64,000 nucleotides of DNA from contig JAXLYI010000012.1 of the NCBI GenBank assembly GCA_046351555.1, positions 1 to 64,000 of the forward strand, read 5' to 3'. Of the stretch, positions 22,988 through 30,542 are shown one piece after another; within the stretch, counting starts at the first letter, position 1; each line of letters starts with the position of its first letter. The position numbers and the translations under genes were made by a program. The notes below the pieces were generated by a model that was not told the origin of the DNA, searched no databases, and saw nothing but the letters and a program-made list of their open reading frames with translations. The DNA is from CAISKJ01 sp046351555. Lineage in GTDB: Bacteria > Myxococcota_A > Polyangia > Polyangiales > Ga0077539.

Positions 22988-25969
22988 ATGAGAGCCGCCG
23001 CGCTCGCCCTCGCGCTCGCCCTCGCGCTCCGCGCCTCCGCCGTCCGCGCGCAGCCGCAGGACCCGCGGCTCGTCTGGCGGACGCTCGAGACGCCGCACTT
23101 CCGCATCCACTACTACAACGACATGGCCCCGCTCGCGCGGCGCGTCGCCGAGGTGGCTGAGCGCGCGGTCGAGCGCCTGCACGGGCCCCTCGGGTGGTCG
23201 CCCTCGTCGCCGGTGCAGGTGGTGCTCTCCGACGAGACCGACGACGCCAACGGGAGCGCGACGGCCGTCCCGCTCAACACCGTGCGGCTCTACGTGACGG
23301 CGCCCGACGACCTCTCGGTGCTCCACCAGTACGACGACTGGCTGTCCACGCTCGTCACGCACGAGTACACGCACATCCTCCACACCGACAACATCTCCGG
23401 GGTGGCGGCGATCCTCAACGCGATCGCGGGGAAGCAGTGGGCCCCCAACCAGGTGCAGCCGCGCTTCATCCTGGAGGGCCTGGCCACCTACGAGGAGAGC
23501 CTCCACACGCACGGGGGCAGGCTCCGCTCGTCGCAGTGGGAGATGGCGCTGCGGGCCGACGCGCTCGCGGGCAACCTCCAGACGCTCGACCAGCTCGCCA
23601 CCGGGCCCAACCGCTGGCCCCACGGGACGCTCTGGTACCTCTACGGCAGCTATTTCATGCAGTACGTGGCCGACCGCTTCGGCCGCGAGGCGCTCGCCGA
23701 ACTCTCACGCGAGTACGGCGGCACCGCCGCGCCGTGGCAGCTCAACCGCGTGCTCCACCGGGTGACGGGCCGCACCTGGGAGGAGCTCTACGAGGACTTC
23801 TGCGACGCTGTCACCGCCCGCTTCCGCGAGGAGGAGCGGCGGCTGCGCGCGGGCGGCGTGGAGGAGGGCGTTCGCGTCACGCGGCAGGGCGAGGTGGTGC
23901 GGGCGCCGCGCTTCCTCCCCGACGGGACGCTCGTGTACGAGAGCTCCGACGGGCAGTCGATGACGCAGCTCCGCGCGGCCGACGCGGCCTCCCTCGCGCG
24001 CGCGGACGCCGAGCACCCGCTCGCCCCGCGCTCGCTCGAGTGGCTGGCGGGCCCGTCGGGCTTCGGCGTGGTCGGTGATGGGCGCGCGCTGGTGGTGAGC
24101 GACACGGCCGTCCACCGCGACATCTACGCCTACCACGACCTCTTCCGCTGGCGCCTCGGGCGCGACGGCGGCGGCGCGCTCACGGTGGAGGCCGAGGAGC
24201 GGCTCACCGAGGGCTGGCGCGCGCAGCAGCCCGACGTCGCCCCCGACGGCGACCGGGTGGCCTTCACCGTCAACCACCGCGGCACCTCCTCGCTCTTCGA
24301 GACGTCGCTGACGGACCTCCAGCCGCGGCCGCTCTTCCGCCCGCGGCGCTTCGAGCAGGTGTACGCGCCGCGCTACTCGCCCGACGGCGCGCTCATCGCC
24401 TTCTCGCACTGGCGCGACGGAGGGCGCCGCGACCTCGCGGTGTACCGCCGCGCCACCGGCCGCGTGGAGTACCTCACCGACGACGCCGCGCTCGACCTGT
24501 CGCCGACCTTCACCGCCGACGGGCGCTACCTCGTCTGGTCGTCCGACCGCAGCGGCGTGATGAACCTCCTCGCGCGCGAGGTCACCCCCGAGGGCTTCGG
24601 CCCCGAGCGGCAGGTCACGCACGTGATCTCCGGCGCCTTCCAGCCCGCGGTGTCACCCGACGGCCGCACGCTGGTCTACGTCACCTACGGCCCCCGCGGG
24701 TGGGACCTCGCCCGCATGCCCTTCGACCCGTCGCGCTGGCGCGAGCCGGAATCCCCCGCGGGCGACCCCTACGACCGCGCGCCCGACGACGAGGGCAGCG
24801 GCCGCCGGCCCTTCGACACCATCCCCACCAGCGACCACCCGTACAGCCCCTGGGGCACGATCCGCCCGCGCATCCTCACCGCGGAGCTCACCGCCGACGG
24901 CTTCGGTCCGCAGCTCGCCCTCCGCGTCTCCGGCGCCGACATCCTCAACCGCCACGCGTGGAACGTCCGCCTCGGCGTCGGCCTCGTCCGCGGCGACCCC
25001 AACGTCGACGTCACGTACGTCTACCGCGGCGTGCGCCCGACCCTGCGCCTGCGGGCGTTTCGCACGGTCGACGCGGGCGGCGGCTACCGCGTCGGGCGGC
25101 GCACGCCCACCTGGGTGGCCGAGCGGATCGGTGGCGAGAGCGAGGTGTCGGTGGTCTTCCCCGGGCGCTTCGACGCGCACACCGTCTCGCTCGTCTACGA
25201 CGCCTCGTGGGTGCGCGCCTACGGGGGCTTCCCCGAGCTCGCGCGCTACCTCGACCCCAACGAGGCGCCGCCGGTGCTCCCCTTCCAGGGCTGGCTCACG
25301 GGCCTGCGCGCGACGTGGTGGTACGCCCGCTCGCAGCGCTACGCCTACTCCATCTCCGCGCAGGAGGGCGTCAACCTCTTCGCCACCGCGCGCGTCTCCG
25401 ACCCGGCCCTCGGCAGCGCGGTGGGGAGCGTGGAGTTCTCCGCCGGCGCGTCGGCGTACATCCCCATGCCGTGGGGCTACGACCGCCGGCGCCACGTGCT
25501 CGCGTTTCACCTCGGCGGCGGCGTCGGCACCACCGACCGCGGCGAGCGCGCGCTCTTCTCCCTCGGCGGCTTCCCCGACTTCAACCCCGCCAGCCTGCTC
25601 GACCTCCTCCGCGGTGGCGGCGTCGGCGGCGGCATCGCGCTGCGGGGGTACAAGCCCGACGCGCGCGTCGGGAGCCAGTTCGAAATGGCCAACGTCGAGT
25701 ACCGCTTCCCGGTGCTCCAGCCGCAGCGCGGGCTCTCGACCTTCCCGCTCTTCGTCCAGCAGCTCTGGGCCAGCGTGTTCGCCGACGCGGGCCACGCCGC
25801 CTTCGGGCGCTTCGATTGGGAGAACGTCGCCGTCGGCGCCGGGGCCGAGGTGTTCGCGGATCTCGTGGTGGGGTTCGTCGTGCCGCTCACCGTCCGCGCC
25901 GGCTACGCGCACGGCTTCATGGACGACGGCGAAGACCAGTTCTACGCGCTGCTCGGCAACGCCTTCTGA
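22988..25969 (+). CDS. HExxH peptidase-MA-like, TolB-propeller and beta-barrel fusion protein
   Basis: 993 residues. The signal peptide ends near VRAQ (about 22). Residues 30-290 are a gluzincin-like domain: HEYTH (125-129) and LEGLATYEE with Glu163 supply the expected zinc ligands and catalytic Glu. Residues 290-590 contain PD40/TolB-type blades such as QPDVAPDGDRVAF, APRYSPDGALIAFSH, SPTFTADGRYLVWSSDRSG and QPAVSPDGRTLVYV. From about 635 to 993 amphipathic strands form an outer-membrane barrel ending in Phe (LLGNAF), the usual recognition signal for barrel insertion. So protease, propeller and barrel are in one chain, likely at the outer membrane. It is co-transcribed with a lipoprotein. 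Its stop is one base from the convergent next gene. Confidence 0.85.
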   Translation: MRAAALALALALALRASAVRAQPQDPRLVWRTLETPHFRIHYYNDMAPLARRVAEVAERAVERLHGPLGWSPSSPVQVVLSDETDDANGSATAVPLNTVRLYVTAPDDLSVLHQYDDWLSTLVTHEYTHILHTDNISGVAAILNAIAGKQWAPNQVQPRFILEGLATYEESLHTHGGRLRSSQWEMALRADALAGNLQTLDQLATGPNRWPHGTLWYLYGSYFMQYVADRFGREALAELSREYGGTAAPWQLNRVLHRVTGRTWEELYEDFCDAVTARFREEERRLRAGGVEEGVRVTRQGEVVRAPRFLPDGTLVYESSDGQSMTQLRAADAASLARADAEHPLAPRSLEWLAGPSGFGVVGDGRALVVSDTAVHRDIYAYHDLFRWRLGRDGGGALTVEAEERLTEGWRAQQPDVAPDGDRVAFTVNHRGTSSLFETSLTDLQPRPLFRPRRFEQVYAPRYSPDGALIAFSHWRDGGRRDLAVYRRATGRVEYLTDDAALDLSPTFTADGRYLVWSSDRSGVMNLLAREVTPEGFGPERQVTHVISGAFQPAVSPDGRTLVYVTYGPRGWDLARMPFDPSRWREPESPAGDPYDRAPDDEGSGRRPFDTIPTSDHPYSPWGTIRPRILTAELTADGFGPQLALRVSGADILNRHAWNVRLGVGLVRGDPNVDVTYVYRGVRPTLRLRAFRTVDAGGGYRVGRRTPTWVAERIGGESEVSVVFPGRFDAHTVSLVYDASWVRAYGGFPELARYLDPNEAPPVLPFQGWLTGLRATWWYARSQRYAYSISAQEGVNLFATARVSDPALGSAVGSVEFSAGASAYIPMPWGYDRRRHVLAFHLGGGVGTTDRGERALFSLGGFPDFNPASLLDLLRGGGVGGGIALRGYKPDARVGSQFEMANVEYRFPVLQPQRGLSTFPLFVQQLWASVFADAGHAAFGRFDWENVAVGAGAEVFADLVVGFVVPLTVRAGYAHGFMDDGEDQFYALLGNAF

Positions 25970-25970
25970 A

Positions 25971-26621
25971 TCACGCCTCGGGCTTCGAGGGCGCCGCCAC
26001 TTCGAAGTCGCGGAAGCAGAACACCGTCGCGCTCTCGGTCTCCGGGCTCCCGCCCTGCGCCTGCAGCGCGATGTGCCCCGCCGCGAAGGTGTCGTCGGTC
26101 ACCTCGGTGAGCTTCACCCCGTTGGCGTGGACGGTGATCTTCGTCCCCTCCATCACGATCTGCACCCGGTTCTTCTGCCCGAGGCCGGGGAGGAGGGCGT
26201 CGTGGCGCGTCCAGTCGACCAGCGCGGTGCTGACGTTGTCCTTGCGGCGCGTCAGCCGGTAGTACCCTTCGCCGTCGATGAAGAGCCGGTAGTTGTCCCG
26301 GTCGGACTGCGCGCGGAAGCTCACCCCGCAGTAGCTCTGCGTCGGCGCCTCGGCCGAGAGCACCGTCATCGACACGCTGATCGCCGCGTCGGAGAAGGTG
26401 GCCGGCGCGCCGCCGACGCGCTTCTCCAGCCAGTACGCCGCCACCGAGGTGTCGCCGCCGGGGAGGGTCACCACCACGCCGGGCGCGTCGAAGCGGAGGG
26501 GCGGGGTCGCGGAGGTCGTCGCCGCGAAGCTCCAGCCCTCGGGGCTCTTCGCGAAGCTCTCCTCGATCACCGTGGGCCACGCGACGTCCGCGTCCGAGCC
26601 CTGCTGCGCCTTCTCGCTCAT
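25971..26621 (-). CDS. LamG/DUF1080-like concanavalin-fold protein
   Basis: 216 residues, no signal peptide. The sequence alternates strands typical of a jelly-roll: DVAWPTVIEESF, AAYWLEKRVGGAPATFSDAA, YCGVSFRAQSDRDNYRLFID, YYRLTRRKDN, GQKNRVQIVMEGTKITVHAN and GHIALQAQGG, ending FCFRDFEVA. This is the DUF1080/LamG pattern, usually a carbohydrate-binding or glycan-associated domain. Lack of an export signal is odd for such a fold; export by another route or a cytoplasmic role is open. It is convergent with the peptidase-barrel gene with one base between stops. GGGAG lies before the ATG. Confidence 0.72.
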   Translation of the reverse strand: MSEKAQQGSDADVAWPTVIEESFAKSPEGWSFAATTSATPPLRFDAPGVVVTLPGGDTSVAAYWLEKRVGGAPATFSDAAISVSMTVLSAEAPTQSYCGVSFRAQSDRDNYRLFIDGEGYYRLTRRKDNVSTALVDWTRHDALLPGLGQKNRVQIVMEGTKITVHANGVKLTEVTDDTFAAGHIALQAQGGSPETESATVFCFRDFEVAAPSKPEA

Positions 26622-26989
26622 CGTGTCTCCCGATCCTTTCGCTCGCGCCGCGCGCGCGTTCCCGGCGCCGCAGCCGGCGCGACGATATCACCGCTCCGCC
26701 CCGGCCAACCCGCGAAATGCACAGCGCCCGCGCCGGGGCCTCCGCGCCCCGCCCCACCCGCCCGGGGTCGCGCCCGGGGCGCGACCCCATCGAAGCCCCA
26801 TCGAACCCCCGATCACGCTTCGGCGCGCCCTGAGGGAGCCCCGCCGGGTCCCTCCCGGCCGCGATCTGTCACCTCGCGCCCTTCAATCGTCACAAGGGTT
26901 GTCTTGAATGTGAATGGCGTGTCGGGAATGCCTTGACGAGTCGGCGCGGCGGGGCGCATGGTCCGCCCCCGAGAGAGGCCATTACGAAC
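26622..26989. other. 368-base intergenic region between divergent genes
   Basis: The left part (26622-26700) is the leader of the LamG-like gene. 26764-26788 is a perfect 11-base inverted repeat. 26815-26870 carries a shorter GAGGGA/TCCCTC pair. 26880-26935 is relatively AT-rich (TTGTCT, TTGAAT, TTGACG) and probably holds the promoter of the nucleoid-protein gene, though no -35/-10 pair can be fixed. GAGAGAGG at 26971-26978 is that gene's Shine-Dalgarno sequence. I see no small ORF worth calling. Confidence 0.5.
26764..26788. repeat. Perfect 11-bp inverted repeat
   Basis: GGGGTCGCGCC and its exact reverse complement are separated by CGG. The structure could act as an operator for a dimeric regulator or a hairpin. 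It has no T tract, and it lies midway between two divergent start codons rather than after a stop codon. Confidence 0.5.
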
Positions 26990-27574
26990 ATGGATACACA
27001 GCGCGCGATCGAGAAGCTCCTGCAGAATTTCACCAAGGAGCTGATGAAGGTGTTCTCGGAGTCGGTGGTGCGCGCGGTGGCGCAGGTGACCAACACGCGG
27101 CCCTCTGGTGGCTCGCGCGCGTCGCTGCCGGCCAGCTCGGCGCCCGCCGCGCCCGCGCGCCGCGCCGGCGCCGGTCGGAAGGCCGCCGCCCCGAAGGGGA
27201 AGCCGGGCCGTCCCGCCAAGGCCGCGAAGCCGGCGGCCCGCAAGGGCGGGGGCAAGCTCGAGAAGAGCTCGCCGGCCGAGGTCGACGAGCTCTCCAACGA
27301 CATCATCAACGTGCTCCGTCGCTCGGACAAGAACCTCGCCGCCCGCGAGATCATGGAGAAGCTCAACTTCAGCGCGCTCGACGCGGGCCGCTTCAACTAC
27401 GCGCTCGGCAAGCTCAAGGACGACGGCCGCGTCGCCCAGCACGGCGACCGTCGCATGGCCCGCTACGGCGTGGGCAACGGCGGCAAGGCGAAGCCGGCGC
27501 GCGGCCGCAAGCCGAAGGCCGCCGAGGCCGCGCCCGCCAGCGAGGCGCCCGCCGAGGCGCCCGCCGAGGGCTGA
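26990..27574 (+). CDS. AT-hook/histone-H1-like nucleoid protein with C-terminal winged helix
   Basis: 194 residues. An N-terminal helix (RAIEKLLQNFTKELMKVFSE) probably oligomerises. Residues 40-95 are Lys/Ala/Pro-rich with the AT-hook core GKPGRPAK. Residues 100-160 form a compact helical domain (EVDELSNDIINVLRRSDKN, AAREIMEKLNFSALDAGRF, YALGKLKDDGRVAQHGD) with winged-helix helix-turn-helix character, the wing being RVAQHGDRRMARYGV. The C-terminus is again Lys/Ala/Pro-rich. It should bind DNA without strong sequence specificity through hook and tails and with some specificity through the winged helix. A hook-plus-globular layout recalls histone H1 and other myxobacterial HMGA-like factors. 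The Shine-Dalgarno sequence is GAGAGAGG. Confidence 0.78.
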   Translation: MDTQRAIEKLLQNFTKELMKVFSESVVRAVAQVTNTRPSGGSRASLPASSAPAAPARRAGAGRKAAAPKGKPGRPAKAAKPAARKGGGKLEKSSPAEVDELSNDIINVLRRSDKNLAAREIMEKLNFSALDAGRFNYALGKLKDDGRVAQHGDRRMARYGVGNGGKAKPARGRKPKAAEAAPASEAPAEAPAEG

Positions 27575-27595
27575 GCCCGCCCGCCTCCCTGCATT

Positions 27596-27623
27596 CCGCC
27601 CGCGCGCGCGGAGCGGTTCTCTT
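27596..27623 (+). terminator. GC hairpin with short T-rich tail after the nucleoid-protein gene
   Basis: CCGC-C-CGCG pairs with CGCG-GA-GCGG and is followed by TTCTCTT, 22 bases past the stop at 27574, between two convergent genes. The stem is interrupted and the tail is mixed, so it is a moderate candidate. Confidence 0.35.
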
Positions 27624-27676
27624 CCTCGCGTGCCCGCCGCCATGCGGCTTGTCGCGGGCCGTACCTCACAATGGAA

Positions 27677-28846
27677 TCACGTCTCGCGCCCGCGGCGCCA
27701 CGCGAGGAGCCCGAGCGAGGACGCGAGCGCGAGCGCGGCGCAGACCCCGAACGCGGCCCGGGTGTGCCCGCGGTCGAGCGCGAGCCCGAAGGCGAGCGAG
27801 GACGGCAGCGCGAGCAGCCCGGTCACGAGATAGAACCACCCGTACGCCCGGCCGAGCTCCTCCTTCGGCGCGAGCGAGGCCACGAGGGCGAGCTCGGTGC
27901 CTTCGGAGAGGCCGTAATACAGGCCGTAAGCCAGCAGCGCGGGGAGCGCCTGGAGGGCGGTGTGCGCGGCGCCGAACCCGGCATACGCCACCGCGTAGAG
28001 CGCCCACCCGAGCGCGAGGGCGCGGCCGCGGCCGAAGCGGTCGGCGAAGCGCCCGCCCGGCGTTCCCGTGAGCGCCCTCAAGAGGGACAGCGCCCCCCAC
28101 GCGAGCGGGAGGCGCGCCCGCGGCACGCCGAGCTCCTCGGCGCGCAGCAGGAGGAAGCCGTCGCTCGCGTTGGCCAGCGTGAAGAGCGCGAGCAGCGCGA
28201 GGTACGGTCGCATGGGCGCGGGCGGGGCCCCGGCGAGCGAGGCGCGAGGCTTCTTCGCGGCCTCGTCGGGCGCGGCCGTTTCTTTCACGCCAAGGAGCAC
28301 GGCCAGCACGGAGAGCGCGCCGGGCACGACCGTCATGGCGAAGACGAAGCGCACGTCGTCGGGGCGGAGCGAGAGGAGCGCGGTGGCGACGAGCGGGCCG
28401 AGCACGGCGCCGGCGTTGTCCATGCTGCGGTGGAAGCCGAAGGCGAGCGCGCGGTGCGCGGGGTCGCTCTCGCGGGCCAGCAGCGCGTCGCGCGGCGCGG
28501 TGCGGACGCCCTTCCCGACGCGGTCGACGAAGCGGACGGCGAGCACCTGCCAGGGCGCGCCGGCGAGCGCGAGGAGCGGCCGCGCGGCGTTGGCGAGCGC
28601 GTAGCCGAAGAGCACCAGGGGCTTCTTGCGGTGGACGTGGTCGGAGAGCGACCCGACGGCGAACTTCATCAGCGCCGAGGTCGCGGTGGCGGCCCCCTCG
28701 ATGAGACCGAGCGCGCGCGCGCCGCCGCCGATGGACACCAGGAAGGCCGGCAGCAGCGGCATCACCATGTCGGACGCCACGTCGGTGAGCAGGCTCACCA
28801 CGCCGAGGACGACGACGGTGCGGCGGAGGGCGGGGCGCTCGCTCAT
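27677..28846 (-). CDS. MFS transporter
   Basis: 389 residues from the ATG at 28846; the longer in-frame ORF has no plausible N-terminus. About eleven to twelve membrane helices. The loop 2-3 signature is GSLSDHVHRKKPL, the MFS motif A, and its counterpart in the second half is GGRFADRFGRGRAL. RFVDRVGKGVRTAPRD is characteristic of the MFS subgroup near YxiO/NreB-type exporters. The substrate is unknown. It is divergent from the porin-like gene with an 81-base gap that carries candidate -10 elements on both strands. Confidence 0.88.
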   Translation of the reverse strand: MSERPALRRTVVVLGVVSLLTDVASDMVMPLLPAFLVSIGGGARALGLIEGAATATSALMKFAVGSLSDHVHRKKPLVLFGYALANAARPLLALAGAPWQVLAVRFVDRVGKGVRTAPRDALLARESDPAHRALAFGFHRSMDNAGAVLGPLVATALLSLRPDDVRFVFAMTVVPGALSVLAVLLGVKETAAPDEAAKKPRASLAGAPPAPMRPYLALLALFTLANASDGFLLLRAEELGVPRARLPLAWGALSLLRALTGTPGGRFADRFGRGRALALGWALYAVAYAGFGAAHTALQALPALLAYGLYYGLSEGTELALVASLAPKEELGRAYGWFYLVTGLLALPSSLAFGLALDRGHTRAAFGVCAALALASSLGLLAWRRGRET

Positions 28847-28859
28847 GCGGGGGGACGCG

Positions 28860-28865
28860 AGGCTA
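28860..28865 (-). promoter_or_regulatory. Candidate -10 (TAGCCT) for the MFS gene
   Basis: Minus-strand TAGCCT followed by CGCG lies 13 bases before the ATG at 28846. No -35 is convincing. Confidence 0.35.
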
Positions 28866-28887
28866 CCACCGCGCGCGGCGAACGCGC

Positions 28888-28917
28888 TTGTCACCCGCGC
28901 GAGGCGGACGGTACCGT
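28888..28917 (+). promoter_or_regulatory. Candidate promoter (TTGTCA and TACCGT) for the porin-like gene
   Basis: TTGTCA (28888-28893) and TACCGT (28912-28917) are 18 bases apart. The -10 lies 10 bases before the ATG at 28928, with no Shine-Dalgarno sequence. Confidence 0.45.
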
Positions 28918-28927
28918 CGCCGCGCCC

Positions 28928-30508
28928 ATGCGCCGCGCCGTCCTCTGGTCGTGTCTCCTCCTGGCCTCGGGGCCCGCCGCGCTCGCCCAGGAGCGGGCCG
29001 CGCCGACGTCGACGGCCGCACTCGCGCGCCCGCCCGCCCAGCCCGCCGCGCCGCCCGCGCAGGAGGAGGGGACGCCGCTTCAGATCACCATCCCCGGTGA
29101 GCTCCAGCTCCGGTATTCGGCCTTCACGGACATCCCCCTCGCGACCACGCCCGGCGTCCCCGCCGCCGAGCAGCCGGCCTCGCTCGGGCAGAACCAGTAC
29201 TTCGAACACTGGCTCCGCATCGGGCCGCGGCTCACCATCGGCGAGCGCTTCCGGGTGGTGACCCAGTTCGACGTCGCGCGGCTGGTGGTGCCCGACGCGG
29301 CGGCTTCTTCAGTGGGCCTCGCGCGCGAGCCCCGGGGCGACCTCTTCCCCTACGGCGCCTTCGATTTCCGCCAGGCGTACCTCGAGTGGGAGACGCCGGT
29401 CGGCGTGCTCCGCGTCGGGCAGCAGGCCTTCAACCTCGGGCTCGGCATCGTGGCCAACGGCGGCGACCGCACGCCCGTCTTCGGCGACTACCGCTACGGC
29501 GACCTCGTCGACCGCGTGGCCCTCGCGACGCGACCCGGCGGCCGCGCGAGCGACTGGGTGGTGGCCCTTGCCGGCGACCTCGTCTACCGCGACCGGCTCG
29601 TCCAGCTCGTCGACGGCGACATCGCGCTCCAGGGCGTGCTGACGGTCTTCTATCAAGACCACGCCTGCCGCCAGGACTGCGAGCGCAAGCGGGTCGGCGC
29701 GCTCGCCACGTACCGCGACATCTCGTGGGCCAACGGGTCGACGCTGCGGGCGGTGCTCGGCGACGTGTACGCGCGCTGGGAGTGGCCGCAGCCCGACCGC
29801 GTGGGGCGCGTGTTCGCTGGCGTCGAAGTGGCGGGCGCGTACGGGGTGACCGACGCGACGCGCACCGCGGAGTACGCCGAGCACACGGTGTTGCAGTTCG
29901 GCGGGGCGGCGGAGTTCGGCATCGAGCGCGACGGGCGCTACCGGATCTCGCTGGAGGCGGGCTACGCGACGGGCGACCGCAACCCGGTCGACGGCGACCA
30001 GCGGCGCTTCACCTTCAACCCGTCGCACCGGGTGGGGCTCCTGATGTTCCCCGAGGTGATCGCGTGGCAGACGGCGCGGAGCGCGGCGATCGCGAGCGAC
30101 CCGCGGCTCACCGCGCGGCCCGCCCACGGGGCGTTTCTGCTCCCGTCGCAGGGTGCGGTGGCGGGCGCGGCGTACGTGTACCCCACCGCGAAGGTGAACC
30201 TCGGGCGCTACGCCGACGTGCGCGCGGGCGCGGTGATCGGCGTGGCGACGACGGACTGGGTCGACCCGGTGTCCGTCCAGGTGTACGGGAGCGCGCGCAA
30301 CTACCGGGGCGGCGACCCGTCGCGGCGCGACCTCGGGGTGGAGCTGGACCTCGGGGTCAACGGCAGCATCCCGCTGCCGGGCAGCGTGCAGTTGACGGGC
30401 GGCGTGCAGGGGGCGGTGATGTTCCCGGGCGGCGCGTTCCGCGATGCGAGCGGGCAGACGATGGGGACGCTCGCGCTCGCGACGGCGCGGCTCGGCGTAA
30501 GTTTTTGA
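28928..30508 (+). CDS. Porin-like outer-membrane beta-barrel protein
   Basis: 526 residues. The signal peptide ends near ALAQ (about 21). A Pro/Ala linker leads to about 460 residues of alternating amphipathic strands with aromatic girdles: GELQLRYSAFTDIPL, NQYFEHWLRIGPRLTI, FRVVTQFDVARLVV, FDFRQAYLEWETPVGVLRVGQ (split here as FDFRQAYLEWE and VGVLRVGQ), ending in LGVSF with the C-terminal Phe. The FRQAYLEW...VGQQ element is common in OprB/OprD-like and alginate-export-type porins. Solute specificity is unknown. A pair with the divergent MFS exporter is possible but unproven. Confidence 0.78.
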   Translation: MRRAVLWSCLLLASGPAALAQERAAPTSTAALARPPAQPAAPPAQEEGTPLQITIPGELQLRYSAFTDIPLATTPGVPAAEQPASLGQNQYFEHWLRIGPRLTIGERFRVVTQFDVARLVVPDAAASSVGLAREPRGDLFPYGAFDFRQAYLEWETPVGVLRVGQQAFNLGLGIVANGGDRTPVFGDYRYGDLVDRVALATRPGGRASDWVVALAGDLVYRDRLVQLVDGDIALQGVLTVFYQDHACRQDCERKRVGALATYRDISWANGSTLRAVLGDVYARWEWPQPDRVGRVFAGVEVAGAYGVTDATRTAEYAEHTVLQFGGAAEFGIERDGRYRISLEAGYATGDRNPVDGDQRRFTFNPSHRVGLLMFPEVIAWQTARSAAIASDPRLTARPAHGAFLLPSQGAVAGAAYVYPTAKVNLGRYADVRAGAVIGVATTDWVDPVSVQVYGSARNYRGGDPSRRDLGVELDLGVNGSIPLPGSVQLTGGVQGAVMFPGGAFRDASGQTMGTLALATARLGVSF

Positions 30509-30542
30509 CGTCGCGGCCGCTGCCCCGCGCGGCGTTGGCCCG

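Noticed and set aside
19884..22991. 1035-aa plus-strand ORF
   Set aside because: Antisense to BamD-like and serS genes, which have clear family motifs.
26911..26932. Possible sigma-54 promoter (TGGCGTG...ATGCC)
   Set aside because: The GG and GC elements are 12 bases apart instead of 10, so the spacing is wrong.
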